From NCBI RefSeq assembly GCF_003986935.1, contig NZ_RJZE01000019.1, positions 62,001 to 126,000 on the forward strand: a DNA stretch of 64,000 bases. The letters are read 5' to 3'. This stretch comes from Paraburkholderia kururiensis JCM 10599 = LMG 19447. Its GTDB lineage: Bacteria > Pseudomonadota > Gammaproteobacteria > Burkholderiales > Burkholderiaceae. Of the stretch, positions 1-9,546 are shown in pieces; positions within the stretch are counted from its first letter, which is position 1; each line of letters begins with the position of its first letter. A model generated the notes under the pieces. It was not told the DNA's origin and did no database searches. It saw only the letters and a program-made list of their open reading frames with translations. The position numbers and the translations under genes are program-made.

Positions 1-60
1 CACAGGGCCGATGCGCCGAACCAGCCGAAAACCGTGTGCATGCCAGACATCAACGAATAA
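1..60 (+). CDS. possible 3' end of an unidentified gene
   Basis: The first frame is open from the window edge to a TAA at 58-60 and reads through a short hydrophilic tail ending in PDINE. Nineteen codons are too few to recognise a family, and an open frame this short is easily fortuitous in GC-rich DNA. The region up to the next gene carries nothing else except the small repeat at 158-193. Low certainty. Confidence 0.22.
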   Translation, partial: HRADAPNQPKTVCMPDINE

Positions 61-157
61 GGGGGAAACCAACTTGCCGAGTTTAACCGCTGAAGCCGGA
101 CGCTTCTGAGACAACCCGCGGCGAATCGCCGAAGCGTTGCGCCGCGGCGGCGCGACC

Positions 158-193
158 ACTGATATCACTGATACCGCTGATACCGTTAATACC
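158..193. repeat. 9-bp degenerate tandem repeat, four copies
   Basis: Four consecutive 9-base units (actgatatc, actgatacc, gctgatacc, gttaatacc) lie head to tail. They end 8 bases short of the stop codon of the leftward META-domain gene, so they lie just downstream of it in its own direction. One of many such arrays in this window. Confidence 0.85.
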
Positions 194-201
194 CGCGCGC
201 C

Positions 202-750
202 TTACTTTGCGCGTCGCGCGAAGGTCAGCGTGCTGCCGTCGTCGAGCACGAGCATGAGTTGTTGCGGGTCACGCATCTGTACGCCCGAACGGTCGATGTG
301 CGAGAGGGCAGCGAGGTACTCGCCCTCGATTTGACCGCCAGGCGTTGCGCAGGCCATGCGTGTGCCGGCGAGCGGTCCGAAGCCGAGCTTGCCGTCCTTC
401 AGCGTGTAGGTGCCCATGTAGCGGTTGCAGCCGGAAAAGCCGCTCGCGTGGCGCTGTCCGGTTGCCGTCGAAAGATCGAGCGTGATGGGCTTGGCGCCTT
501 CGCCCTGCGGAATGTCGCGTGCCGTGCCGTCCGCGTTCTTCCAGTTCGCGAGTTCCCACTGGGTGTCGTCGAGCAGTTGCGTTGCCGCAGGGTTGAACGG
601 ATCGGGCGCAGGTGCGGATGCATCGGGATGTTTGGGCAACGCGCAGGCCGCGAGCGCGACGCACACGACAGCGGCGAGCGCCGCCCTGCGCGACACGGTG
701 GCCTGAACGGCCAGGCGCGCAACGCTTCGCGCGCGGAACATGGGGACCAT
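202..750 (-). CDS. META/HslJ-domain lipoprotein
   Basis: A 182-residue outer-envelope lipoprotein. The start at 750 is preferred because an AGAGGA ribosome site precedes it; an upstream extension to 927 is arginine/proline-rich and unconvincing. Residues 1-36 form a lipoprotein signal with lipobox LAAC (Cys36). A single META domain of the HslJ type follows from about residue 58, with the usual GCNRYMGTY and MACATP segments holding a conserved cysteine pair. HslJ proteins are linked to envelope stress and novobiocin tolerance in E. coli; the role here is unknown. It is divergent from purT, and the two share a 214-base intergenic region. Confidence 0.85.
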   Translation of the reverse strand: MVPMFRARSVARLAVQATVSRRAALAAVVCVALAACALPKHPDASAPAPDPFNPAATQLLDDTQWELANWKNADGTARDIPQGEGAKPITLDLSTATGQRHASGFSGCNRYMGTYTLKDGKLGFGPLAGTRMACATPGGQIEGEYLAALSHIDRSGVQMRDPQQLMLVLDDGSTLTFARRAK

Positions 751-964
751 GAAGCTGTTCCTCTTCGAACGGACGAAGGTGTAAGAGTACCCTGGCGGCC
801 TCGCGGCACGCGAGCCGCACCCGTGCCGGAGCAGCGCGGGCGCCGCGCCGGACGGGCCAGCGCCGTGCCGCGCGGCGGACCATCGCACGGGTTTCGTGCG
901 GGGCGCGCATGTTAACATCGGTGGCACTTTCTTTCACATCCGCTTCACACTCTCTGGAGACTTC

Positions 965-2188
965 ATGCAGATCGGTCAACGGATCGGCACGCCGCTTTCG
1001 GCAACGGCCACGCGCGTCATGCTGCTCGGCGCGGGCGAACTCGGCAAGGAAGTGATCATCGCGCTGCAGCGGCTCGGCGTGGAGGTGATCGCGGTCGACC
1101 GTTATCCCAACGCGCCTGGGCATCAGGTCGCGCACCGCGCGCACGTGATCGACATGACGGACCCACAGGCGCTGCGCGCACTGATCGAGCGGGAAAAGCC
1201 GCATCTCGTGGTGCCGGAAATCGAAGCCATTGCCACAGACGCGCTTGCCGCCGTCGAAGCCGACGGTCTCGCGGAAGTCATTCCCACCGCGCGCGCCACC
1301 CAGCTCACCATGAACCGCGAGGGCATCCGGCGCCTTGCCGCCGAGGAACTCGGCCTGCCCACGTCGCCGTACGCCTTCGCCGACTCGCTCGAAGAACTGC
1401 GCGCCGGCATCGCGAAGGTCGGCTACCCGTGCGTCGTGAAGCCGGTGATGTCGTCGTCGGGCAAGGGGCAGTCGGTGCTGAGGAGCGACGCCGACGTGGA
1501 ACCGGCCTGGCAGTACGCGCTGGCGGGCGGGCGCGTGAACCGGGGCCGGGTGATCGTCGAAGGCTTCATCGACTTCGAGTACGAGATCACGCAACTGACC
1601 GTGCGCGCCGTGGACCCGGCGACGCAAACCGTCAGCACGTATTTCTGCGACCCGATCGGTCACGTCCAGGTGGCGGGCGACTACGTGGAATCGTGGCAGC
1701 CGCAGCCGATGAGCGAAAAGGCGCTGGCGCGCTCGCGCGAGATCGCGCAGAAGGTGACGACCGCGCTCGGCGGCCGGGGCATCTTCGGTGTCGAGCTGTT
1801 CGTGCGCGGCGACGAGGTGTGGTTCTCCGAGGTGAGTCCGCGTCCGCACGACACGGGGCTCGTGACGCTCGCCTCGCAGCGCTTCTCGGAGTTCGAGCTG
1901 CATGCGCGGGCCATTCTTGGGCTGCCCGTGGATACGGCGCTGCGCGCGCCGGGCGCCTCGGCCGTGATCTACGGCGGGCTCGAAGAGCCGGGCATTGCGT
2001 TCGAGGGCGTTGCCGAGGCGCTTGCCGTGCCGGGCACGGACCTGCGCCTCTTCGGCAAACCCGAGAGCTTCGTGAAACGCCGTATGGGCGTGGCGCTGGC
2101 GACGGGCGCCGATATCGGCGAGGCGCTCGAACGCGCCAAAGAGGCTGCGGCGCGCGTGCGGCCGGTGTCGGGAGAGAGCAGTCAGTAA
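965..2188 (+). CDS. purT: formate-dependent phosphoribosylglycinamide formyltransferase PurT
   Basis: Cytoplasmic ATP-grasp enzyme of 407 residues that forms formyl-GAR from GAR, formate and ATP in purine synthesis, the folate-independent alternative to PurN. The N-terminal nucleotide-binding segment GAGELGKEV and the nearby EVIAVDRYPNAPGHQVAHR match E. coli PurT closely. The ATP-grasp loop PVMSSSGKGQS lies near residue 160. The start at 965 has a GGAGA ribosome site seven bases upstream and begins at the usual place for the family; the ORF is open further upstream, to 896, without support. Length is normal. No operon partner is obvious; the next gene starts 75 bases downstream. Confidence 0.97.
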   Translation: MQIGQRIGTPLSATATRVMLLGAGELGKEVIIALQRLGVEVIAVDRYPNAPGHQVAHRAHVIDMTDPQALRALIEREKPHLVVPEIEAIATDALAAVEADGLAEVIPTARATQLTMNREGIRRLAAEELGLPTSPYAFADSLEELRAGIAKVGYPCVVKPVMSSSGKGQSVLRSDADVEPAWQYALAGGRVNRGRVIVEGFIDFEYEITQLTVRAVDPATQTVSTYFCDPIGHVQVAGDYVESWQPQPMSEKALARSREIAQKVTTALGGRGIFGVELFVRGDEVWFSEVSPRPHDTGLVTLASQRFSEFELHARAILGLPVDTALRAPGASAVIYGGLEEPGIAFEGVAEALAVPGTDLRLFGKPESFVKRRMGVALATGADIGEALERAKEAAARVRPVSGESSQ

Positions 2189-2263
2189 GCGGCTGCGCGC
2201 GGCGAACGAATGAGGCAGCAAGGCAGCCGTGCCCGCCAGGGCTGGGGACGAGGAGGGGAATCG

Positions 2264-2557
2264 ATGAAGCAGGCATCCTGCAACGCCGGCGGCTATAGCC
2301 AACCAACTCGCCAACCAGCTCGCCAAATGACCCGCCGAACAGCTCCCCACGCGCCTCGCGTCCTGCGTTTTCTTCGCCTCGCCGGGCGCGCTGTGGCCTG
2401 TGCGGCGCTCGGCTTCGGGCTTGCGGCTGGGCTGGGTGGATGCGGACTCGCGGCGGCGCCGTGCCGCATCGCGTCCGCGGGTTTGAAAATCGTACCGGTG
2501 GTGGGGCATGCCGCAGCCGCGCCCACCGACGCATGCGCCGACGTCATCGATCCGTAA
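2264..2557 (+). CDS. small Cys-rich lipoprotein (conserved in Burkholderiaceae, function unknown)
   Basis: A 97-residue protein whose start is set by a strong AGGAGGGG ribosome site at 2251-2258. A basic N-terminus is followed by a hydrophobic stretch (about 43-58) ending in LGGC, which fits a lipobox with lipidated Cys60. The mature part is only about 37 residues and contains two more cysteines. I recall similar short lipoproteins in Burkholderia genomes (possibly the DUF6726 group), but no activity is known to me. The long pre-lipobox segment is encoded partly by a 12-bp tandem repeat (2301-2348), so the true start could also be the ATG at 2327. The lysozyme-inhibitor-like gene follows 56 bases downstream. 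Confidence 0.7.
   Translation: MKQASCNAGGYSQPTRQPARQMTRRTAPHAPRVLRFLRLAGRAVACAALGFGLAAGLGGCGLAAAPCRIASAGLKIVPVVGHAAAAPTDACADVIDP
2301..2348. repeat. 12-bp degenerate tandem repeat, four copies
   Basis: Units aaccaactcgcc, aaccagctcgcc, aaatgacccgcc and gaacagctcccc run head to tail inside the start of the small lipoprotein gene. They encode a repetitive basic N-terminus (QPTRQPARQMTRRT). Confidence 0.8.
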
Positions 2558-2613
2558 CGATGGATGGCCACGGCATACAGGCGCCGCATTGGCGCGAGCG
2601 GGCGGAGAACGAC

Positions 2614-3003
2614 ATGAAGAAGAACCACAAGCCATCTGTAGCACGGGCCGCAGCGCTCGCGACCACGCTGGTGCTGACCGCCGCGAGCGGCAACGCCGTG
2701 GCCGGGCCGCTCAACATCGGCGAGATCCAGACCCAGGCACGTCATACGTTCCGCTACACCTGCTCGAGCGGGCGCACCTTCAAGGTCTCGTATCTGAGCG
2801 CGGCCAACGGACAAAGCTTCGCGGTTTTGCCGGTCAACGGCCGCGCCATGCTGTTCGTCAACACGCTCGCCGCTTCGGGCGCGAAGTACCAGGCCGACCG
2901 CTACACCTGGTGGACCAAGGGTCGGCGCGCCGATCTCTACGACGCCACGGCGGGCGAGAACGCGCCGCCCATACTCGCCGACTGCGTCACGATCCAGCGC
3001 TGA
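2614..3003 (+). CDS. MliC/PliC-type c-type lysozyme inhibitor domain protein
   Basis: A 129-residue secreted protein. The start at 2614 has a GGAGA site and leaves a clean signal peptide (about 1-30, cleavage after AVA). The mature part is one MliC-type domain: the FRYTCSSGRTFKVSY strand comes early and a closing cysteine sits near the C-terminus, the pair that forms the disulfide in this family. There is no lipobox cysteine, so it is predicted to be free in the periplasm (PliC-like) rather than membrane anchored. Family members bind the active site of host c-type lysozyme; inhibition here is inferred. It is likely co-transcribed with the small lipoprotein gene and followed by a strong terminator. 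Confidence 0.82.
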   Translation: MKKNHKPSVARAAALATTLVLTAASGNAVAGPLNIGEIQTQARHTFRYTCSSGRTFKVSYLSAANGQSFAVLPVNGRAMLFVNTLAASGAKYQADRYTWWTKGRRADLYDATAGENAPPILADCVTIQR

Positions 3004-3009
3004 CCTGCG

Positions 3010-3049
3010 CGGCCTCGAGGTTCGGCCTGGAGGTTTCGGCCGAGAGGTA
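3010..3049. repeat. 13/14-bp tandem repeat after the lysozyme-inhibitor gene
   Basis: Three imperfect copies (cggcctcgaggtt, cggcctggaggttt, cggccgagaggta) start six bases after the TGA of the MliC-like gene. Confidence 0.75.
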
Positions 3050-3125
3050 CCACCAGGCGGTAACGCCAGGAAGCCCACCCTGCCGCCCAACGCGCACCAT
3101 TTCCCGCCCGGTAGTAATCTGTGAC

Positions 3126-3185
3126 GCGCCGCGTGCCGATGCCAACCCGCATCGGCACGCGGCGCTGCACGGTTTTCTCCTTTTT
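3126..3185 (+). terminator. strong intrinsic terminator
   Basis: A perfect 17-bp stem (3126-3142 with 3149-3165) closes a 6-base loop and is followed by two T-runs (3173-3176 and 3181-3185). It separates the lysozyme-inhibitor gene from the acetolactate-synthase-like gene. Confidence 0.85.
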
Positions 3186-3278
3186 CGATCGTCCGGTTGC
3201 GGACTCCCGGCGCGGGCATGGGCACGTGGACTGCTGCCTCCTGCGGGCGAACGCGCCGTCACTGACGCGAGACTCCCC

Positions 3279-4943
<1,665 letters not shown>

Positions 4944-5011
4944 GTGCAGATCAAGGCGTGGGGGCATCCCCACGCTGCTCCTTCAACCCAGGCGTCAAGG
5001 AGACATCGACC

Positions 5012-6448
5012 ATGCTGAAACCGGCTTATCCGTATTACCTCGCCAACGAGGCGGTGGCGGCCAACACCGACCTCGAAGTCACCGACAAGTACAGCGGCGA
5101 AGTCGCCACGCGCGTCGCGCTTGCGGATGCGAAGGCGATCGACGCGGCTATCGGCGCCGCCGTCGCCGCGATGCCCGCGCTGCGCGCGTATGCGCCGTTC
5201 AAGCGCCAGGCGGTGCTCGAACATTGCGCGAAGCGTTTTCGCGAGCGCTTCGACGAACTCGCGATGGCGTTGTGCATTGAGGCCGGCAAGCCGATCAACG
5301 ACTCACGCGGCGAAGTGACGCGGCTCATCGATACCTTCAAGGTGGCTGCCGAAGAGTCGGTGCGGATCGACGGCGAGATCGTGAATCTCGAAATCTCGCC
5401 GCGCGCGAAGGGCTACCGCGGCTACGTGAAGCGCGTGCCGATCGGTCCGTGCTCGTTCATTTCGCCGTTCAACTTTCCGCTGAATCTCGCCGCGCACAAG
5501 GTGGCGCCCGCGCTTGCCGCAGGCGTACCGTTCGTGCTCAAGCCCGCGAGCCGCACGCCGGTGGGCGCGCTCATCATCGGCGAAGTGCTGGCTGAAACAG
5601 ACCTGCCGAAAGGCACGTTCTCGATCCTGCCCGCGCATCGCGATGGCGCGGACCTCTTCACGACCGACGAGCGCTTCCGCCTGCTCTCGTTCACGGGCTC
5701 GCCGGCGGTGGGCTGGGACCTCAAGCGCCGGGCGGGCAAGAAGAAGGTGATCCTGGAGTTGGGCGGCAACGCGGCGGCCATCGTGGACGCCGACCAGCGC
5801 GACAAGCTCGACTACGTGGTGGATCGGCTCGCCTTCGGCGCGTTCTACCAGTCCGGCCAGAGCTGCATCGGCGTGCAGCGCATCCTCGCGCACGATGCGA
5901 TTTACGACGCGCTGCGCGAGAAGCTGATCGCGAAGACGAAGTCGCTCAAGATGGGCGACCCGAAGGACGAGCAGACCTTCGTCGGGCCGATGATCTCGGA
6001 ATCCGAGGCGCGGCGCCTCGCGGGCTGGATGGACGCGGCCGTGAAGGGCGGCGCGAAGATCGTGGCGGGCGGCCGCGTGGACGGCGCGATGTTCGAGGCG
6101 ACGCTGCTCGAGAACGTGGCGCGCGCAAGCGACCTCTACCGCAAGGAGGCGTTCGGGCCGGTCGCGATTCTGGAGCGCTTCCAGGACTTCGGCGAGGCGC
6201 TGGATACCGTGAACGACAGCGATTTCGGCCTGCAGGCCGGCGTGTTCACCGATTCGCTCGCCCATGCTCACCGCGCGTGGGACGCGCTCGAAGTGGGCGG
6301 CGTGGTGATCAACGACGTGCCGTCGTTTCGCGTCGACAACATGCCGTATGGCGGGGTGAAGGACTCGGGTCTGGGTCGAGAGGGTGTGCGCTATGCCATC
6401 GAAGACATGACCGAACTGCGGCTGATGGTGATGCGCGAGACGTGGTAA
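5012..6448 (+). CDS. NAD(P)-dependent aldehyde dehydrogenase
   Basis: A 478-residue aldehyde dehydrogenase that oxidises an aldehyde to its acid. The start follows a good AAGGAGA site. The general-base glutamate is Glu249 (LELGGNAA) and the catalytic cysteine is Cys285 (GQSCIG); the Rossmann-type coenzyme segment IGPCSFISPFNFPLNL lies near 145-160. It ends at the usual length. The substrate is not predictable; similarity in style to lactaldehyde/GapN-like members is only an impression. Its position right after the acetolactate-synthase-like gene suggests a shared pathway. Confidence 0.9.
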   Translation: MLKPAYPYYLANEAVAANTDLEVTDKYSGEVATRVALADAKAIDAAIGAAVAAMPALRAYAPFKRQAVLEHCAKRFRERFDELAMALCIEAGKPINDSRGEVTRLIDTFKVAAEESVRIDGEIVNLEISPRAKGYRGYVKRVPIGPCSFISPFNFPLNLAAHKVAPALAAGVPFVLKPASRTPVGALIIGEVLAETDLPKGTFSILPAHRDGADLFTTDERFRLLSFTGSPAVGWDLKRRAGKKKVILELGGNAAAIVDADQRDKLDYVVDRLAFGAFYQSGQSCIGVQRILAHDAIYDALREKLIAKTKSLKMGDPKDEQTFVGPMISESEARRLAGWMDAAVKGGAKIVAGGRVDGAMFEATLLENVARASDLYRKEAFGPVAILERFQDFGEALDTVNDSDFGLQAGVFTDSLAHAHRAWDALEVGGVVINDVPSFRVDNMPYGGVKDSGLGREGVRYAIEDMTELRLMVMRETW

Positions 6449-6668
6449 GGGCGGCGAGAGCGGTGAGCGCTGGAGAGGGCGGCAAGAGTATGGCAAGTGG
6501 GTGGCAAGCGCGCGGTGATTGCGGCATGGGCGCCGTCCGGGTCCACACGGGGCACCCCGAGCCGTAGGCGGACGGCTCGGCGCGACGACCGTGGGCCGGC
6601 GCCGCGCCCGCCGCCACAGCCGCCTCCCTTGGCCATCCGGCCAGGCGGTGGCACGCGCGCTGCGGTGC
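6449..6668. other. intergenic region with an 11-bp repeat after the dehydrogenase stop
   Basis: No gene is supported here. Three 11-base units beginning ggcaag occupy 6481-6513, about 30 bases after the dehydrogenase stop. The remainder is GC-rich spacer leading to the helicase promoter; short ORFs in it look like chance. Confidence 0.6.
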
Positions 6669-6674
6669 TACAAT
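6669..6674 (+). promoter_or_regulatory. probable -10 box (TACAAT) for the RhlE helicase
   Basis: TACAAT matches the sigma-70 -10 consensus at five of six positions. Several genes in this window have the same hexamer at a promoter-like distance. No good -35 is visible. The transcript would begin near 6681, leaving a 5' leader of about 255 nt. Confidence 0.5.
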
Positions 6675-6680
6675 GTCGGC

Positions 6681-6936
6681 CTTTGAGCGTGCCTGCCGGG
6701 ATCCCGGGGCCCCGGAGCCTCAGGCTCCGCAGAAAGGCCGCCGCCCGAAGCTTTCGGGCCACGCATGCGCGCTTCACATCCGATTCATGCCTGATTGGCC
6801 CGCGCGGGAATTTCGCGGCAGCGAACGGTTCCACCTTCATTCCGATGCTTCGAGCGGCTTCATGCCGCCACGTAGCGGCCGAGGCCCGAGCGGCCGCCGC
6901 GCGCCCAAAAGGGGCGCCTTTTTAGCGAAAGCCACC
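6681..6936 (+). promoter_or_regulatory. long structured 5' leader of the RNA helicase gene
   Basis: The leader holds three overlapping palindromes (6696-6707, 6704-6715, 6714-6728), a 7-bp hairpin (6743-6759), a GCGGC/GCCGC hairpin (6854-6868) and, 14 bases before the start codon, an AAAAGG/CCTTTT hairpin (6907-6922) running into extra Ts, like a small terminator. Such leaders suggest RNA-structure-dependent control, possibly by the helicase itself; this is inference. The frame of the helicase stays open through the leader back to 6673, but the encoded peptide is not helicase-like. Confidence 0.45.
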
Positions 6937-8376
6937 ATGTCCGACACAGCTGTCCAGCCCAGCACCTCGACCTTCGACCAGTTCGGCCTTGCGCCCGACA
7001 TCCTCAAGGCGATTGCCGACCAGGGCTACACGACACCCACGCCCATCCAGGTGCAGGCGATTCCGGTCGTGCTCGCCGGGCGGGACGTCATGGGCGCGGC
7101 GCAGACCGGCACCGGCAAGACCGCCAGCTTTTCGCTGCCCATCATCCAGCGGCTGCTGCCGTCGGCCAGCACGAGCGCGTCGCCGGCGCGCCATCCGGTG
7201 CGCGCGCTGATTCTCACGCCCACCCGCGAACTTGCCGACCAGGTGGCCGCCAACGTGCGCGCCTACGCCCAGCACACGCCGCTGCGCAGCGCCGTGGTGT
7301 TTGGCGGCGTGGACATGAATCCGCAGTCGGCCGAGCTGCGGCGCGGCGTGGAAATCCTGATCGCGACGCCCGGGCGCCTGCTCGACCACGTGCAGCAGAA
7401 GACCGCCAACCTGGGCCAGGTGCAGATGCTCGTGCTCGACGAAGCCGACCGCATGCTCGACATGGGCTTCCTGCCGGACCTGCAGCGCATCCTGAACCTG
7501 CTGCCGAAGGAGCGCCAGACGCTGCTCTTCTCCGCCACGTTCTCGCCCGAAATCAAGAAGTTGGCGGCCACTTACCTGCGCAACCCGCAGACCATCGAGG
7601 TGGCGCGCAGCAATTCGACGGCCACGAACGTCACGCAGATCGTCTACGAGGTCGCCGAGGGCGACAAGACGGGCGCGGTGGTCCAGCTGATCCGCGAGCG
7701 TGGCCTCAAGCAGGTGATCGTGTTCTGCAACAGCAAGATCGGCGCGAGCCGCCTTGCGCGCCAGTTGGAGCGCAGCGGCGTGGTGGCCACGGCCATTCAC
7801 GGCGATCGCACGCAGAGCGAGCGCATGCAGGCGCTTGACGCCTTCAAGCGCGGCGAGATCGAAGCGCTCGTGGCCACGGACGTCGCGGCGCGGGGGCTCG
7901 ACATCGCGGAACTGCCGGCCGTAATCAACTTCGACCTGCCGTTCAACGCCGAAGACTACGTGCACCGCATCGGCCGCACGGGCCGCGCGGGCGCGTCGGG
8001 CGATGCCCTGTCGCTGTGCAGCCCGAACGAGCGCAAGCAGCTGGCCGACATCGAAAAGCTCATCAAGCGGCCCATCGAGGTGCAGCGTCTGACCGTGGAC
8101 GTGCCGGTTGCGCATCATGAGGAACGCGGCGGACGGCGCGAGCGCGATGGCCGCGGCGAACGGACGGGGCATCGGCGTACCGCGTCGTTCGACCGGCCTC
8201 ACCATCGGCAGGCGGCGCCCGTCGATGACTTCTTCCTCAAGCCTTACGAGCCGCCGGCCTCTGCGAGCCAGCCCGAAGAGAAGCCGGCCCCGGCGCCGCA
8301 GAAGAGCGCGTCGAAGCAGCCGCTCGCCGCGCTGCTGGGCGGCTTCGGCATGGCGCGCAAGGGTTCTTCGTCCTGA
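6937..8376 (+). CDS. rhlE: DEAD-box ATP-dependent RNA helicase, RhlE type
   Basis: A 479-residue cytoplasmic RNA helicase that unwinds structured RNA, typically in ribosome assembly, RNA decay and cold adaptation. Motifs appear in order: Q motif with PTPIQ (about residues 30-36), Walker A AQTGTGKT, PTRELA, DEAD within VLDEADRMLD, SAT, ARGLDIAELP and HRIGRTGR. The tail after about residue 385 is charged and low complexity (Arg/Gly/His, then Pro/Ala/Lys), typical of RNA-binding extensions. The start at 6937 was chosen because the Q-motif region begins 11 residues later; upstream in-frame codons belong to the leader. Other RhlE paralogs probably exist elsewhere, so the symbol is at family level. 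Confidence 0.93.
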   Translation: MSDTAVQPSTSTFDQFGLAPDILKAIADQGYTTPTPIQVQAIPVVLAGRDVMGAAQTGTGKTASFSLPIIQRLLPSASTSASPARHPVRALILTPTRELADQVAANVRAYAQHTPLRSAVVFGGVDMNPQSAELRRGVEILIATPGRLLDHVQQKTANLGQVQMLVLDEADRMLDMGFLPDLQRILNLLPKERQTLLFSATFSPEIKKLAATYLRNPQTIEVARSNSTATNVTQIVYEVAEGDKTGAVVQLIRERGLKQVIVFCNSKIGASRLARQLERSGVVATAIHGDRTQSERMQALDAFKRGEIEALVATDVAARGLDIAELPAVINFDLPFNAEDYVHRIGRTGRAGASGDALSLCSPNERKQLADIEKLIKRPIEVQRLTVDVPVAHHEERGGRRERDGRGERTGHRRTASFDRPHHRQAAPVDDFFLKPYEPPASASQPEEKPAPAPQKSASKQPLAALLGGFGMARKGSSS

Positions 8377-8463
8377 TCCTGAGATAGGGCAAAGCCGGAT
8401 CACGTCGGCTCGCCCTGGTTTTTGCCGGCTTCATTCGTCGTGTGGTCCGGTCGTCACGCCGTT

Positions 8464-8491
8464 TACCAGCCACATGCTACCAGCCACATGC
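8464..8491. repeat. perfect 14-bp tandem duplication
   Basis: taccagccacatgc occurs twice in a row without mismatch, 22 bases downstream (in gene direction) of the gluQRS stop. The identity suggests a recent duplication. Confidence 0.9.
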
Positions 8492-8513
8492 GGCGCGGCC
8501 GGCCCGAGAGCCG

Positions 8514-9431
8514 TCACGAGATCTTCATCAGCCGCGCCCACGCTGCCGTGGCGCCGGCCAGAAACGCCGCTGTCGATGCATAGCGCGTCTCGTCCAGATC
8601 CAGTCCCAGATGGTTTGCCGCCGCGTGCAGCGCGTCGAGCGGCCGGCTTGCGTCCAGCGCGGTGGCGCCGGTCTGCTTGCTGAGCTTTTCGCCTTCGTCG
8701 TTCGTGACGACCGGCACGTGCAGATACGCGGGCGTCGGCACGCCCAGGCACCGCTGCAGGTAGATCTGCCGCGCGGTGGAATCCAGCAGGTCGGCGCCGC
8801 GCACGATGTGCGTGATGCCTGCGTCGGCGTCGTCCACCACCACCGCGAGCTGATACGCCCATTGCCCGTCCGCGCGCAGCAGCACGAAGTCGCCGACTTC
8901 CGTCGCCAGATTCTGCGTTTGCAGCCCTTGCCAGCGGTCCACGAACGAGATCACGGCGGGGTCGTCCGCCATGTTTTTTTCATTCACCACGCTGGGTGCG
9001 CCGTCCGGCACACGCAGGCGCCACGCGCGCGGCGTCTTGCCGTGCAAACCTTGGCGGCAGGTGCCCGGGTAGATCAGCGTGGTGTGACGCGTATGGGTAT
9101 GCAACTGCGAGTCGGCAATTTCCTTGCGCGTGCAGCCGCACGGGTAGACGAGTCCGGCTGCCTGCAACTGATCGAACGCCTGCTGGTAGCGCGCCGTGCG
9201 CTGGCTTTGCCAGACGGGCGGTTCGTCGGCGCGCATGCCGAATTGCGCGAGCGTGTCGAGGATGTCATCGGCCGCGCCCGGCACGGTGCGCGGCCCGTCC
9301 ACGTCTTCGATGCGCACGAGCCAGGCGCCGCCGTGCGCACGCGCATCCGCCCAGCTCGCGAGTGCTGCCACGAGCGAGCCGAAGTGCAGCGGTCCGGTGG
9401 GCGACGGGGCGAAGCGGCCGCGGTAGGCCAT
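8514..9431 (-). CDS. gluQ: glutamyl-Q tRNA(Asp) synthetase GluQRS
   Basis: A 305-residue truncated glutamyl-tRNA synthetase paralog that activates glutamate and attaches it to the queuosine base of tRNA(Asp) rather than to a tRNA 3' end. It has the class I HIGH-equivalent FAPSPTGPLHFGSL at the N-terminus and the KMSKS-equivalent EKLSKQTG. Zinc-ligand cysteines CGC and YPGTC lie between them. There is no anticodon-binding domain, as expected. I chose the ATG at 9431 because the family starts right before YRGRFAPSP; an in-frame TTG at 9470 would add 13 residues and has no ribosome site. Convergent with rhlE. Confidence 0.94.
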   Translation of the reverse strand: MAYRGRFAPSPTGPLHFGSLVAALASWADARAHGGAWLVRIEDVDGPRTVPGAADDILDTLAQFGMRADEPPVWQSQRTARYQQAFDQLQAAGLVYPCGCTRKEIADSQLHTHTRHTTLIYPGTCRQGLHGKTPRAWRLRVPDGAPSVVNEKNMADDPAVISFVDRWQGLQTQNLATEVGDFVLLRADGQWAYQLAVVVDDADAGITHIVRGADLLDSTARQIYLQRCLGVPTPAYLHVPVVTNDEGEKLSKQTGATALDASRPLDALHAAANHLGLDLDETRYASTAAFLAGATAAWARLMKIS

Positions 9432-9500
9432 GGTGCGGGCCGCTGTGGTGGGTTGTGGGCGGGTGCTCAACGCGCAGAAGGGGCTTGGCGGCTTAACGGA

Positions 9501-9545
9501 CTCGACCGGCTAGACGGGCTCGGCTGGCTCGATAGGCTCGATAGG
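9501..9545. repeat. 9-bp tandem repeat, five copies
   Basis: Units ctcgaccgg, ctagacggg, ctcggctgg, ctcgatagg and ctcgatagg follow one another exactly in phase. The last ends one base before the trhO stop codon, which puts the array directly downstream of trhO and upstream of gluQRS. Confidence 0.85.
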
Positions 9546-9546
9546 C

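Noticed and set aside
269..2644. A 791-codon minus-strand frame covering purT
   Set aside because: Overlaps the well-supported META-domain and purT genes; no recognisable domain.
6673..6936. RhlE helicase starting at the upstream ATG 6673
   Set aside because: That ATG lies within the -10 box, and the added 88 residues are low complexity and unlike the family.
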